Positions 1-15,860 of a stretch of 64,000 bases of DNA are shown piece after piece. The stretch comes from Sphagnum compactum (taxonomy: Eukaryota > Bryophyta > Sphagnopsida > Sphagnales). The stretch spans positions 15,682,875 to 15,746,874 of the forward strand of contig OZ234495.1 in the NCBI GenBank assembly GCA_965153455.1, read 5' to 3'. Position 1 is the stretch's first letter; each line of letters opens with the position of its first letter. The translations under genes and the position numbers were made by a program. The notes beneath the pieces are model-generated. The model saw only the letters and a program-made list of their open reading frames with translations. It was not told the DNA's origin and searched no databases.

Positions 1-3000
1 CTCAACATTTAATAATCCTTCCTATTGCCTGAAAAAAAAAAGCTACAATGTTATTAATTAAACATATAATGTTAAAATTGTGATAAGATGCCCAACACAC
101 CAAAGAAAAAACATAAAAAATAAACAAAATAATATTTCAAGCTTGCTTGAAGGTAAGCCCCTTATTTTGAATATGCTTTCGGCAACATGGGGTTTAAATT
201 AATGTTGGATGGGCATCAATTTTTAAACATAAGAAATAGTTTCGGTGTTACAATTTCATTAATTCATACCTAGTTTATATTGGTATTGGATGGTTTTTCA
301 AAGTTTCATAGGAGTCAAGAATTGGTAATACATTAAAGGTTAATTTTGACTTAATATATAATAGGTATAAACATGGTGTTGGTATTGATAGAAGGTGGTA
401 TTGATATAAGGCATGTATATAGACCATAGTACCATTTCAACTTTGACACTAATTATATTATTTTCAGTTTTGCAAAAAATTTATAAAAAAAATAGATCTT
501 TATGTTGAAAAACTTGAAAATTCAAATAAAGGCAAGCGAATTTGAACCAATGCCCTCCTCACTAAAACCATAATATCTTTATTAGTCTAACTTAAATAAC
601 AACAAATGCTTTGTGAGAACAGTTGTGATTTTATTGTATTTAATCATTATATGTCAAAATTTTCAAAATCAGAAATTGTGGTGCCAAAACTGAAACTTCA
701 AATTAATTTAATTATTCAACATTGTTGTGTGTTAAACTTGAAAATGTATTACAATATACCTAATATTATTTTAGCTCCCATATCGAGTTAATATTGGTAT
801 AAAGCTAGTATTGCCTTATGTCACACCCAACTATAATGTTTTTCAATACCTATGTTCATACCAATATGACACCTAGCATTAATCATTTGTAAAATTTGCC
901 AAAATATTTAATATTTTCAAGAAAATGGGTTTGACAACTCACTATTAAAATATTTCACAATTTCCACTATAAGAATAAAAACACAACATGCACCATTGTA
1001 TTGTAATAAATAGTGGTAATTTAGTGGTAAGGACATTAATTAGTAACTAGAAGGTAAGGAATTCAATTTTCTTACAATGTTATTTCTGAATTTTTTATTT
1101 TGTTGACTTTCCAACCTTAGTGGTAGGTATAATATTGTATACCCATGTTGTAGTATAAATATTGGTCCAACACTTGTTTAAACCCTACATTTTATTTATT
1201 GCTGCAACAAAAAAATTACAACCTAATGTTGGGCCATTTTATTGAATTTTAAGCATAATAGCCCAATTTGGGTAGTGGGTATTTATTTTAAAATTTTGAC
1301 ATTAAAAAATCATTGATATTATTATTCTTTTGAAACTTCATACAAATATAGGATGTATATCCCTAATCATTGAGGTGGCAATAATTACATGATGAAGAGG
1401 CTATTATGTTTTATTTTCGAATTGTCTTCCCATTTAGTGAAAATAGTTTTATTTCAATATAGTAGTGGTATGAATATATTATTGAACAACACCAAAAGAT
1501 ATCATGGAATATTCATATTCATAAAAAATATAATATTTCATGTAAATTGGCAAAGGAACTATCATCATTAAAATACACATTTGGTTGGGTGTCCAAATAA
1601 AGGGATTTTCATTAAAATTTTGACGTGATTTTCCCAAAAAAAAAAGGAAAGTAAAACATCTAGGATTTGGTATTAATTGGAACTTATTGCTTTCAATTGA
1701 TTTTTTTTTGTAAAATGCATTGAAGCTTTAATTTTTCAAAAATGCAAAAGGTTGGGATGCCCCAACCTATTATCCAAGATAAAATAAGAACAAATCAACA
1801 TTTTTCACAAACATTTCTAGTCACATCAATTGCACAAACCAAACAAAAAGTTGGTTTCTATAATTGAAGTCAAAATTGGGACATGGACATGCCACAAATT
1901 CATAATAAATTCACACTACATTCATTATAGCCCAAACTCAAGAGAGACACCATTATCATTTTCATAGTATACCTTTATAAATTGCCATATAACACTTACA
2001 TCAAAATGGTAAATTCCCAAGACTCCCATTCCTGATTTTGGTCGAAAACTTCAAATGACCATAACTTGCAATTGTTATGTATGTTTTGACAATGCAACCC
2101 CATCAAATTATAAGTCACATTGAAATCTTTCCAACAAGTTAATGACAATTTGATTCAAAAGAAATTCAATCCTTGAAATGTCTTATAAAAATCTAAGGAA
2201 TCCCAACTTCCAAAATGGGAACTAAGTTTGGGATTCTTGTTATTGTTTTTATTTGTTTCCCAAACAATTTCACCTTATGTCGGAATGATATTTCCATTTC
2301 ATTGAGGGTGTGTTTGCACATTCTTGCACTTAGTATAAGTATGAACTCATTTATTCAATTTAATATTTCATTTCGGAAATGACATTTTATTATTTGCTTA
2401 GGGTGTCAATCATTCAACCAAGGTCACAAAATCTTGTTTCTAATTCTATCAACCTAATAGGTTGTTACATTATTGTGTGTCTAAATTAGGTGTAAATAGT
2501 GTGTATAAATGTGATTTTTGTCCTCCAATCAAAGATTGTGTTATCTTCACCAAAAAAAAAAAAAACTTGCAATAATGCCAAAGTATTATTAACAAATGAC
2601 CAACATTTTGATAAAAGATATGTTTTTTTCCCATATTATTCAAGAGATTTTCTATTGATAACGACATCATGTGAGTCATAAACTAATAGATGACAACTTG
2701 TGATTATAAAAAATGGCCTTTATCAACCATGTGAGTTATAAATGACAACTTGTGACAAAAAAAGATGCCATAACATACATATAGATTAGAAGGTTTATGG
2801 CACTGCAAACTTACCATGTTGCCAAAATAAGCCAAATAATGTTGTTTTGAATAGCCACACAAATTTCATTCAACATAAAAGTTATGAGTTAACCCTATCC
2901 CCAAAGGCCAAAAAGAGTGTGAAAGAGTCAATTCATGTGAGTCCACATATAAGTTTTTATAGGTGTGTTGGGGCTGTTTATTAACAAGACACGAGCGAAT

Positions 3001-6000
3001 AATTATAAACATAAACACCATGTCCACATGTTTTGCATTCATTTTTTTCCTTATTTATTTACACACACACTATGACACAATTTTACATTATTTACATTAC
3101 ATGTAATTTAAGTATCAATTTTATACATACACTTCAATGGTTATACACAACAAGAAATGAATTAACATGATTATACATGCTTACAATTAATGTATAATGT
3201 TATATACACACATGTACATAGATGTGGGAGGGGTTTTATACAATTACATGAATTGTAAGTTCCCCAATTACATTTACATTTAGATGATAGGTATTTCCTA
3301 AACCATAAACATGCATAACATTGATTTTTTGATACTTGCACGCATATATCAATGTTTAAAAGAGGCCATTTTTTATATACTAGACCAATATTATAATATT
3401 CAACCACCTTTAGTTAATAGCAATGTGATTGATATTAAATACATGGTATGTTGTATCGTTGCCTTGAAATGAATGCAAAACTCAATGTCTTTGCAACACG
3501 TTTAGATTCTTCTTGCTACTTGTGTTCATAGTAAGGGTCACGTTGGAATTTGGACATGAACATGTCCAAGAAGTCAATATTCAATATGGTGGATGATATG
3601 AATCCAATGCAATGACAAACTACTTTCAAAAATTAACTTTTGACATTAACAAATAAAATGGAGGGTCATTATATTATTAGATGGTAAGTTCCTGGCCTAT
3701 ATAGTCTAGAGAGCCTCTTATAACTTCCTAGTTACTAGTGGTAGGTGTAGATATTTACCATCTCCTTATTGCTAAAAGGTGAAGCCATTGGAATAGTTAG
3801 TTTCTAGAAGGGATAGTTGCCAACGATTTTAAAGTTTTTTGCTCTCTTTATGTTGGTTTTGGAGAAGTGTGGGAAAAAAGACATGTACTTGGAATGTAAA
3901 TCATGGGTGTGTGTTTCAAGGAAAGTATATGCCCTTTGTGTTTTTTGCAAACTTATAAATGTACTATTTTATTTTATTTTGATATTAAAGGTTGTAGTTA
4001 TTTGGTTTTTTGTTTCCTTGGAATAACTTGCTAAATAGTAGTAGTAATTATAGCATGGAAGGCAATAACAATGGTGGACACAAGTTTAAAATGGTGAAGG
4101 TAGTATGTTCTTAGTAGGGTAATTTACAATATAGTTGAACAGACTATAAAGAATTACCTTCTTGACATTACAATACATATTGTGTTCGGGTAGGGTCAAG
4201 GCAAAGGAAGTATGCAAAATTTGAATTCATGCAATTAAAATGTTTTTTTTCAATATACAAACCTAGATCAATTTCTATTTTTCATTTGAAAATTTTCTTT
4301 TGAATTAAAAACAATTAATGGAAAATTTGGATTAAAATTTCCAAATGTTTAGAAAAAAATCCAAATCAACATATTTGTATGTTAAGTTTTAGCATGCAAC
4401 CAAGAATATGGAAAAAATCCTTATAAATTTATTTAATAGGGTCAATTTTCAATTTTATAGAACCATAACAATTCTAGGAATAAAATTTCAAAAAAACTTA
4501 CTATTTTTATAATTCATTTTAGCTCAGCCTATCATTGTTGTTTTTTTTTTTAAAAAAAAAATTGTGATGTAGCTGAGGTGGCAATCATCCATAAACCAAT
4601 TAAATTTTTTTGAAAATTATAGAAATATGGAAGAAAAAATCTATAAATATTTGTGTTTTTGGGGCTACATACTTGAATGATCCAATCGTTTTTTCGTGGC
4701 AAATTTTTGGCATTTGTTGAATGTTTTTTAGAAAAAAATTATTTTGGTGAATATTTCCTTTGTTTAAATCACCAAAAATTCGAAGATTTTTTTTTAATCA
4801 CAATTTTTTAGATAAATTGTGCAAGCAACTAGCCAATATATAAAAATATTTAAGTAAATTTTACTTTGATAATTGGCCTAAATCCAAACATGGTTAAACC
4901 TCCTTGTGGCTGATTGTTGGTGTGGCAACATTACAATTTTTATTTTCATTTTTTTGAACCATTTATATTAGAAATGTGGTGAATTTAAAATATACAAAAG
5001 AAAAATTCAAATTTTTAATGATTATTTTCCAAAAAATCATTGAATTTGCAACCAAAAAATTCAAATTTTTGCAGTATTGCAAAATCTCACACACAAAAAG
5101 GCTAATGTTTATGTTGTTAGAATGTTGCCGACCTTCCAAAATCTTCAAATTCAATTATGCATTCATTCATTTTAATTCATTACAACATTTAGATGAATGT
5201 CAAATTATTTATGAATATAAAATACTAGAAATTATATTCTAGAAAATGTAATTAATTTGTTGAAAATTTTGTTTAAACAATGTAAAAAATGTAAAAAAAT
5301 ATTGAATATCCAATCCCATTTTACCACATCAATTGATTAATGTTATTTTAAACCACCTAAATGTGAAATATTGGCTCTTTTGATTATATTTTCATTCTTT
5401 TTAAAATATGTGAATTGCACTTTCAATTTCAATAACATTTTCCCATGTACTTTAATAGGTTTTCAATGGGTGCATTTTCAACCATTTTATTAACCTTAAG
5501 TTATTAACTCTTTCAAATATTTCCCATAATGATGAATGTATTGAAACCCACATGTTACCATACTACCTTTACCATTTTGGCAATAGACTGCCAAATAATT
5601 AATTAAATTTTAAATCTTAACTTCGGCATTTGATTTTTTAATTCTGAAAATTTCAGTAGGTAATGATTATACATAATAATAATCAAGATGTATGCAGTGT
5701 TATGGAACAATTTAGTGTGTCTAGACCACTTTAGTGCTAAAACCTTGTCCTTGGAGGTCGTGGGTTCTCAAACCTTGACAATGGATGTCTGGGATTTCAA
5801 ACCCTGTCAATGAAAAATTTTGTTTATTAAAATTTCAACATAAATAAATAATAAATTTTCAAATTTTGAATAAACAAAAAATAATTTAATTTATGTCAAA
5901 ATGGTAAAAGTACTACAATATCCATGTTGTTTTTGCATTCCATTTGCTTGGAAAGTTGATTTTATGAATTGTGTACTTGTGTATGTGCATATTGTCCCAT

Positions 6001-6572
6001 ATTTATTTTCCTTTCAATGTTTTGGTTATCAGCCTTGCATGGTTAATTTGTTATTTCCAAGGTCATAGTTTGAACATTGGTCAATGTTGTCACTATGCAG
6101 CCATCAAACTTCACATTTTCCCTTGTCCCACTTCTATCAATGGTAATGCAACATGGCAGCTTCATTAGAATGTAGTTGAAAATGAAAATCAATTTTGAGA
6201 CCATCATTTGCAAAATTCAAAAAAATCACAATTTGCAGTTTAAATAGTTGTTGCTTGCACAAGCAAGTTAAATTTTTTTTGCATGATTATTCCAACATAA
6301 TTAAAGGATTTTGAATACTTAAAAGTCCTTTAAAAATGTTAACTTTCTCCATCTTGAATAGAGTAATACAATTGGGTTAGCTTTTGCTTAACTTTTAAAA
6401 CTTTTTTTTAGACCCACCACTAGTTTATTCCATAACAATATGTTCGTTTATTGTTGGTCACATTCTTTAAGATTAAATCCATTTTGGCACTTAATTGTGT
6501 TTCCTTCAATTTTAATTTTTCCTTCTTTTCATTATTATAGTTTTCAATCAAATATTTGTGAGATTTGCATTA

Positions 6573-6590
6573 TGTGTGTGTGTGTGTGTG
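6573..6590. repeat. (TG)n microsatellite
   Basis: Nine uninterrupted TG dinucleotides in otherwise unremarkable AT-rich DNA. Confidence 0.9.
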
Positions 6591-9500
6591 AACCACTCGC
6601 AACCTTTTAAAATTTTGGTTTTATGAACATCAAAATAGTAACTTGAGTGGATGGGACACTTGGCTCCTAGGGGGACATTATGTGTTAAATTTTCTAGCTA
6701 CATTTGTCAAAAAGGGTATTTCTTGGGAGCTATTATCAAAGAGAATTTTAGTTTTTCACATTTTTTTGTTATTTAAATTTATAACATTCACATATTTAAA
6801 CTACCTTACATTTAATTTAATTTTTATGTTTGCATTTTTTTTTTAAAAATTAATGTGAGGAATGTTAAAGGAAGGAAGGTGATTGTATGTGTTTAATTAA
6901 AAAATCATCACATGCATGAAATGCTCAAATTTAGTTTTAAAAACACATCAACAAACATTTTGATGCAACATCACATTCTAGATGATGAAAACCATGTCTA
7001 TCACCCACAAAGTCATATCAATACATAATGGACATTTGGTTTGTTTTCATGGGAAAAAATGCAAAGAAAAAATTGGGGTTCTTGGGTTCCAAAATCAACT
7101 TGAATAAGGTGTAATTGCAACCCAAATAAGTGTCTATCATTAAATTGTTGCATTTGTGCTTTCATTAACTCCAAGTGTTATAACTAAATAAATAACACCT
7201 CATTAATCAATGTTATTTTCTTTACTTTGAACCTTCAATATAAATTACGCCCTCTCCATTTCATTAATTGAACCTACTAACTATTAATACATGTTAGAGG
7301 TCTCTTGTACATATGTCATATTTTTTCTAATTTTTAATATTTATTATTAATGCATAAGATATATTAATTATATGTTGATTTTGAAAATAAACATAAATTT
7401 ATGATAAAACCAATTGATTGATTTTTTCACCCAAAAACCTTTTTTTCAATTTGCATGGTTTTCAATTTTTTTAAAAATTTGCCCCTTGTTTTGGTTACAT
7501 TATAAATAGTTGTAGGTCGAATTCACTATCAAGGCATAACTATTTGTATTCATTGTATTCAACCTATTTTTAGTAAAAAAAACAATGCATTAGTTCACCA
7601 ATCATAAAAAACCAACCATATGAATGCTTCAACTTTTTTGTTGTCCCAATGGGATCACTTTCATTCACATCATCTTTCATCAAGGACACTTTATTGGAAT
7701 ATAATGTAGATGGATAATATCCAAGTAATCTTCAAGATTATATTTCATTGTTTTCTACAATGGCCATGATACCTACTACAATTTCTCCTACCCACATTTG
7801 AATATTTTCATTCCTTATTGAATTTTATTTTATTTTATTTTATAAAATTATTGGTTTTCCCCCCCATGAAGTTACTTCCATTTCTTCACAAATAGGGTGC
7901 AAAAAATTATAATGTGCAACTTATTGTGATAATTTACGTAAAACATATTTTTTTAAATGATCAATTTTAATAAAATTTCATTTTATTATAACATATGAAA
8001 AAAATCCATTTTATTTCATATGGTTCATATAATATACAAATGAATGATTTCCCTTAGGCTTTCATATTTTTAAGTTCTTTCAATGGTCTAAAAAATGTAA
8101 GTTAAAAAGGGTCAAATAACATTTTGGAATATTTAAAAACCTTTGCCCATTGCTATGATTAATGTCATAATCATAGCCTTGGGTCATGACCAAAGTTGTG
8201 AGCCCCAGGCTTGGGCACAACAAGGGAAATGAGTTGGAAATGAAATTGAAACATCCTTTGATTCAAACACACTCACATGTGTGTGAAAGTGCAAGGGAAG
8301 AAGCCCCAACATTCTTAAGTCAATTCCCTCATTTTTAAACCATTAAACTTTAATTGTCATATGACCAAAACAATCCCTTAATAAATAAAAAACCAAGCCC
8401 CACAGACGCACCTAAAAGTCATGCAAAAAACATTGGAATTTTGAAAATATGAGTTAGTGGAGTTGTAGAAGACTTCAACATGAATGTTTGGATTTTTTCA
8501 AAAATAAATTGAATGAAAATTGCAAATTTCTAACCATTGAAAGTTTAAACTTTCTAGTTTTGGGTGATTTTCAAATTTGCAGGTTCATGGAGATTTGTTC
8601 ACCAAGATGATGTGCTTTGTTTACCTTTTAAAAAATGCCTTAGTTTCAAAAGGCATGCATCAACTCCCATCATTTGATTCGAAACCACTTTTCAACATGT
8701 TAAAACATTGGGCATTAATTTTTTTCATGTATTTTCACATTGTTGTTGCACAAAGTTACCCATAATTTCCTATCATGTTCTAAAGTTCACACAAATTCTT
8801 ATAATGAATAGCCAAAGACAAGAAACTTTCATCACAAAGGGTGGGCCCTAATCAATGGTGTGGTCATTACAACCCATGTGTGTCAATTTTTGAAACAATT
8901 GCACCTAAACAAGAGTACTAGGAGGGGGTGGACCAAATTGGTGGACTCCTTGACATTTAAAGCTTAAATAGGTCTTGAAAATGAGTACAACAACATCATT
9001 TTAAATTGTTGTGATGTATGACATTTAAAATTAGACCTAAAATTTAAATATATGTTTTTTTTTCAAATAGAAAATAGAATCAAAGGTTAAGTGAAAGTTT
9101 TTTTTAGGGTTTAGGGTTGAAAGGATGAACAAGTAATTTCAACCAACTCCACCTTTTTTGTGTTTAGAATATCTTTTGAACATTAAATGGATTTTTCAAT
9201 GTGAAATAAGTCTTCTGTAGACTTGTGTACGTGACAACAACATCAAGTTTGCATCCTACATGTTGCATCATATTGTACAATTTTTTTGCATATAATATAA
9301 GTACCCATACATTGGGTGCAATCATAGCTTAGTTGTCAAATTCCATCAAGTATTATTTTGCAAACATCCAATGACCATTTAAGGAATAATTGGAAAAGAG
9401 ATGAGCTATTCAATTTGTCCTTGAAATAAGTTGGTTGCAAAGTAACACATTGAGAATATGTGACAAAAATTGGTGGCATCCCTATGTAACCGAGGTTAAA

Positions 9501-12500
9501 CAACAAATGGTAGGATGAACAAGGTTTGATATGAAAGCAATAAAAAAAAACATGGAAAGTATCATTCACCATATAACATGGCAATTAGTAGGAAATAAAC
9601 AACATATGTATGGTCCCCACGTGGTTATGTTGTTGCGTGTTTATGCACATTTTGATGAAAATATTGAAAGTATTGAAGTAAAGGCCCAAGCTTCTTTGGA
9701 ATCATGGAACACCCTTTTACCTTTGCAAACATTTTTGTTGATGCACATCTATTAAGTAGAAAGTTATATATTTTCACAATTGGCTTGCACTTTACATTCT
9801 AGATTGTTTTACACACAAACACAACCTTAGTGAAACATGATGACACAAATGGTGAAATATTCTTCAAGAAGACGTGACAAAACAAATCAAAAAATAAAAT
9901 TAGAACAATTCTTTTGAGACAATTTTTTTTTTTTTAGGATCCTAAAAATGAAAAGAAGCTTGATGAATAAACATTATTTTGCAATGAATGAAATAACAAA
10001 ATTTGTGCAACAAAAGAAATATGATTTTTAAAATATTACCCTTCTTGTTATGTAGTTGACCACATCAAAGTGAGATGATGTTGGGATGTATTATATAATA
10101 ACTTTAATGTACATGTTCTATATATAAGGATATTACATCTTGATAATTCAAAACTCGAGCAATGTATGAACCTAGATCATGAAAACTTGACATGCTAGCA
10201 ACAAGTCAAAAAGGCCTAATTGATTATATCCAAAGATAAAAATGCCAAAGGAGATATAATTCAAATGAATACAATCTTTTTTTGTCTATTCCGTCATCTT
10301 TTCAACAAATACATATTGTTTAATTTGTGTGAAAAACTCCATTAATGATGTGTAAGTAAATTCATTACATTGACATCCTAACAAAAAAGAGTAATAAATA
10401 TGTACATGGGTTAATGTTCCCAAAAGATGATTCTTGATAAGTACAAAATGGGCTAAAAATCTTCACCTCCTATGGATATTGTGTCCCAATTTGGACATAA
10501 AGACCTATCGATATCCTTCATGTGATGCAAAATTGAAAGTCCCTTCTCTAATGTTCCTTTCTTGTTATGGACATTTATGAAAATCATTGAAAAATATAAT
10601 GTATAGTTGAAGTCCATCCATTAGTAATCCACATTGCACCTAGATAGTCATACTAATAAACATGCACAAGGTTTTTAGGCTTATGACATGAAGTAAAGGA
10701 CATGAATGTTTTTTCAACTTTTGTCCACAATCCTTGCTTTGCATAGACATGGAGAAGAGTTAGGTACACTACAACATCTAGCTCCAAGCCTACCATTTGA
10801 ACATATTCCATCACACTCTTTACATTCCCTATTAAACTTCCATCACCATATATATGTGTTTTTTAGCTCTGTGCAAAATCTATGTTTGGTCAACACCTAC
10901 AATGTCCAGGTGACATGTCATATTTTCTACCCACAACATATTGCAAAGACTCGAATCCTTTCGTACACCATAATGAAATTAAAGTTCCATGAATTTGAAT
11001 CTAGCAAGAGTTTAAACTTTAAACCTATTGCATTGCATACAATTGAAAACATTAGTGACTTTCTTGAATTGTTTCAATGTCCCATAGCCTTGGACAAAAA
11101 TAGAATATGACACAACATTTGGCTTCAATCTTCATTTTTACGATTCTTTGAAAATGTTCACCACATCCATCATGTGGCCCTCCTTATCACATGGAGTATG
11201 TTGGGTTGCCAAAATTCAAAACCTTGACAAAAAGTGAAAATATTATAAGCAAATAAAACATGTAAAAATAACCTCTTTAAAATAATGAATTTGTTATTGA
11301 AATTATGACCCTTTGAAGGGTAATGAATGAAAATTATTACTAATCAATTAATGTTTAGAAAGGTCAAATCAATTTTGAGTGACAAGTTTGATATTTTTAA
11401 AAAATATTGTTTCAAGGCTACAATTTTGACTAAAAAAACTCTCAATTTGGATGCAAAATGAGAAATTTTGTGAGTCCTTCAAATGGCAATATTCATAATT
11501 TGGAGGTTTTGGAAAATGGGAATCCCAAAAAAAATTTGATTCGGCACTTTATGGGGAATCATAAGGTATATTATAGGGAGGAGAATGGTGCCTCCTCCTA
11601 ATTTTGGGTCATGGTGAGTTGGAAATTGCTTTAGACAAAGGGGCCCAATAGTTATTTTTGAATGTTTTTAACTGTTGGGTATATAGAGAAAAAGAAACAA
11701 ATAAAACAATGTTATAACTATTCACTAACATACAGATAAAATAACACTTCAAAAGGAATTTTTAAAATGTATACCATATGTGGTAATTATGCATGGTATT
11801 ATTCCAGATATAAAATAAATAGAAAACAATTGTGGAAACCATGGGCTACATAACAAAAAAGAAAGAAAAAAATGATAATCAAGGTCCACCAATGGTGGTT
11901 TTGCCCTGTAGTAGAATTATCACTTGGCCCAAAATAGTATTTCACAATGTAAAGAAAAAGAAAACGTTTCAAACAAGTAAATGACCAAAAAAAAGATTTC
12001 CTATGGTACTTCCAAACCTTATTATCGTTGTAATTTTTGGTAATTGTAGTCATGATAGTGGTAGATTTACCACTTGGTTCCTTCCTATTAATATTATCCA
12101 TATTAGCTTCTTAAATCCCTCAAAGAATCATACCTCCCTATACAACACCCTTTTTGGAATTTAGACCCAAAACCATGTCTCCGTTGCTTTTCCCAATTGC
12201 ACAATACATAGAAAATCCCAAACCTCCTCCACTCACAATGCATAATAGAGAAGTGTAGAACCAATAACCAAAGAAAAAAAATGTTTCCTTTCCCTTTTCT
12301 TTCATCCTCCTTATCTTCCATTGTCCTCTTCTTCCAAAATAGTCTTTCTTTCCAAATATAATCCAAAATCTTTACATTAATGGCAACATTTGCCAACTAC
12401 CACTTTTTAAAAACTAATTGGTGTCACTTTTTAACTTAATAGTACTAGTATCTTTTTAATTTGTTGGGCTGCCCTATTGGCCTAACTAAATAATTATGAA

Positions 12501-15500
12501 GTAAGATTTGACCTTTTAACATGAGACTTGTGAATCCAAGTTGGCTCATAGTTCCATGCACCATTTTCATTCCAAAATGGGTGCAAACGAAATAATTAGA
12601 ACTATAACCACCTACTTAATCTAGAATATTTTCATAATATTTTAGGAATATTTCATTTGAAAGTTGAAAAAACTCAAATTTGACCTAGGAAAATGTTGCA
12701 ATATATTATTATGTTTAAAGAACCTATCTCAAAATATGTAAGGTTTCAAGAATCTTCAAATAAATATGGATCCTTGCATTATTTAGAAACATTAGTTATA
12801 ATGTTTACTGATTGATTCTAAATCTTTTATCTTCATTAAATTCCTTAAAAATCATATTGTATGTTTCCATAATACATTAAAAACATTGTTATGAGTAGTT
12901 TTGGATGACTTGCAACACTGGTACAATTTGACATGAAAACATGAAAATTTAAGCATTGGTGACAATCGATTTGGCCTCTATTAATGTGACTATATCCAAA
13001 TGTGGTAAGATCCTTGTTTGTTTTGTGTAGTTTGACATGTTCATGAACTCAACTTAATAGTTCATCCTAATCCCATCCCATAGCTCTCTCAAACACTTTC
13101 TTGCTAGGAAACATGCCTTGAACTTTTGCATTTTGCTACAAAATGAAAATTAAGGAAATGTTTTAATGCCATGCATACCACTTGTCAAACGTAGTGTTGC
13201 AGCATTTAACATGTTGCCAAATTTTTTTCCCCATTCCTTTAAGTTGTGACATTCATTTTATTTCATTTGTTAATATTATTGCAACAATATTCTTAGGGAG
13301 TTGGGCTATGGTAACCTCATATTTCACTTCCATGCTTTTGCTTTATTAATGACCTTTTTTCCCCACAATTTGGTTCATGTTTGAAATGGGCATCCTTGTT
13401 TTTTGGAGATGTTGTCACCCCATCCCATTCATGGTTTTTCATCTTTGAACTAATGTTATGCATGTATATATTTTTTGATATGTTATCAAATAAAGGTGTG
13501 TATATAGGCCATTGTTATATAGTCCAATAAGTAATATTAACATAATTACTTTTCATCAAAATAAGGTTTGGGTATAAAAAAATTGTGGTTTTTAGTAGTT
13601 GGGTAAAGGTTTGGGTAACCCCTTTCCTTATACCCTTTTTTGGTGTAAAAAATGGGCATTATTATTTATTTAATATTGAAGAAAAAATCCACATTTTAGA
13701 AGTACTGAAACCATTTCCAAAGGTCAAACCCAATGAGATCATGTAAACATCCCATTTAGACCATGTAGAAATGCCCAAAAAAATGTTTGATTCATCTTTG
13801 AATGCAAATATCACAAACACATAAAAAACCTTTGATTTGTTCAATGATGGAGTTGAAATGTTTAATGCTAAACATATGGAGACGTAGAATGTTGAAATTT
13901 AAAAAAATGTTGAGGTTTTTGTGGATGAACAAACATCCACTTGTGTGTTTGGTTTGGTGACCATACCCCACATTCCAATAGGTTGGCATAATTGGAAACA
14001 CCCACAAGTTGATTTTATATATATATATATGTGTTTCATAGCCTATTTACCCAAATTTTGACACTTATCCTCTGATGGGGACATGTATGTTTTGCATATA
14101 TCCCAAGGTTTTGCATAGGGTAAATTTGTTTAGTATTAGAAACCCCTAAGTATGCACACTATGAGTATATTGATTTAAAAAAAGGAGCTCAAGGTGAATC
14201 ATATATTTTATTCATACTTGGTGCTTATATTTGGGTAAAAGATATACCCATAGAACATTGGTTTGAACAATTCATTTTCCACATGTTTTATTTGTTTCCA
14301 ACAATCTTTTCCACTTCCTTTTGAACCAAGTTTGGGTTCCTCCAATTTTTAATAACAAACTTTCTCTCATATGTGTTGATTCAATCCATTGATCCATTGA
14401 GTATCCATCTCTTAAAATGTGTCCGTAATAATAAAGCCATTAGAACTTGAAATACCATGTGCCAATGTAATGCATGATGTAATGTGTCATGCTTTACATC
14501 CATTGCTTAAGGTCTTTTATGTGATATGTAGCCATTTACACCAACGTCCTTCTTCCACATTCCAAAGACGAAATCTACAACTTAGTGGACATAATCATTA
14601 TTAATTTCATGTGAATAGACATTGTACACCAATCAATTTTCTACACAAAGTGAAGAGGCTTTAAAGGTCATATCATTTGAAAAGCAAAGTTTTTGACATC
14701 ATCAACACATGAAATCAATTCCTCCTAATAATAATAGAAAAAAATGGTTGTTTACGCAATTAATGTTGACAAATTTTCACATGTTTGTATCAACAAACTT
14801 GAGATGCATTAAAAGGTTCAAAAGTTACCCACTTTTCAATTTTGATCACTTCACTCAATGAAGGACTATCAATTACTATTCAAAAGATGCAAGCTACCTT
14901 CAATGTAAGTTGAACAATAGCTCGGGGTCTATTCAACTTGTGACTTCCACCCAAGTTATGTTTGCCTCCCCGTTTTTACCAGTGTTGTGCGTGGAAATGT
15001 CAATAGGCATATATACGATGTGTAAATCTCATGTAAAGGTAATTCATTTACATTTACATGTCCAAATTTTTTACACTTACACTTATCATGTTGTAATGTA
15101 TTTTTTTTCCCACTTATATGAGGCTAATGCAAATATTTATCAAATACATTTACATGGCCCTATGTAAATGTTTTGGGGTGTATAAGTGTAAATATTTAAA
15201 TTATTTGTAAAGTCACCCTATCTTTGGGCCTCCTTTCACCCCAAAACCTTTGTCCAAACGTATCCATAAAGTAAATTTTTTATATTAAATCTGGGAATGA
15301 AATGTTGAAAAATCAACATTTAATGCACAAGGGTCAAGATGAATTACAATAGCTTTACAAGTAGGAGTAGTGAAAATATATGCAGCAACAGTGGAGGCTT
15401 TCAAGAAAAAAAAAAGACAGAAGAAATTTAGTTCACCATAAAAATTGAAATCCCCCCACCTTTGAATGTTAATGTTTTTCTTTTTTTCAGGTAGGTTTTT

Positions 15501-15826
15501 ATTTTTTTGAATTATTTCACCTTATTTATGATCAAACTCAAGGTTCTAATCTAATTTCCTTACTTTATAGATCATTTTATTATGTACCTTCAATGACCAT
15601 AGTTTCTTGCAAAGTCATATGAATTAGTTGTGGGTGTATATTTTGATAGTTTTTTTTTTTTTTTTTTTTTTTGGTGATAGGCCATTTAGCTGGCTTATCA
15701 TGAAAAACGTTATCAAATCTCCCCTCCTCAAGTAAAAATCACATTTTTTTACATTGTTTTATGTAACCATATAAAATCATATAAATACATATAAATATGT
15801 ATTTATATACATTGTCCTATTGGATC

Positions 15827-15860
15827 GTGTAAAACTATATAATTATATTTAGTTTTACAC
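15827..15860. repeat. Near-perfect palindrome
   Basis: The 11-base arm GTGTAAAACTA at 15827-15837 is repeated exactly as its reverse complement at 15850-15860. The 12-base loop is itself almost palindromic (TATAATTATATT). The whole 34-nt block can therefore fold into one hairpin or extrude as a cruciform. Nothing nearby looks like a gene. It may be the core of a degraded foldback element. Confidence 0.75.

Noticed and set aside
5740-5815. GTGGGTTCTCAAACC box B-like strings suggesting a tRNA-derived SINE or tRNA gene.
   Set aside because: No matching A box, no cloverleaf and no bounded element could be seen.
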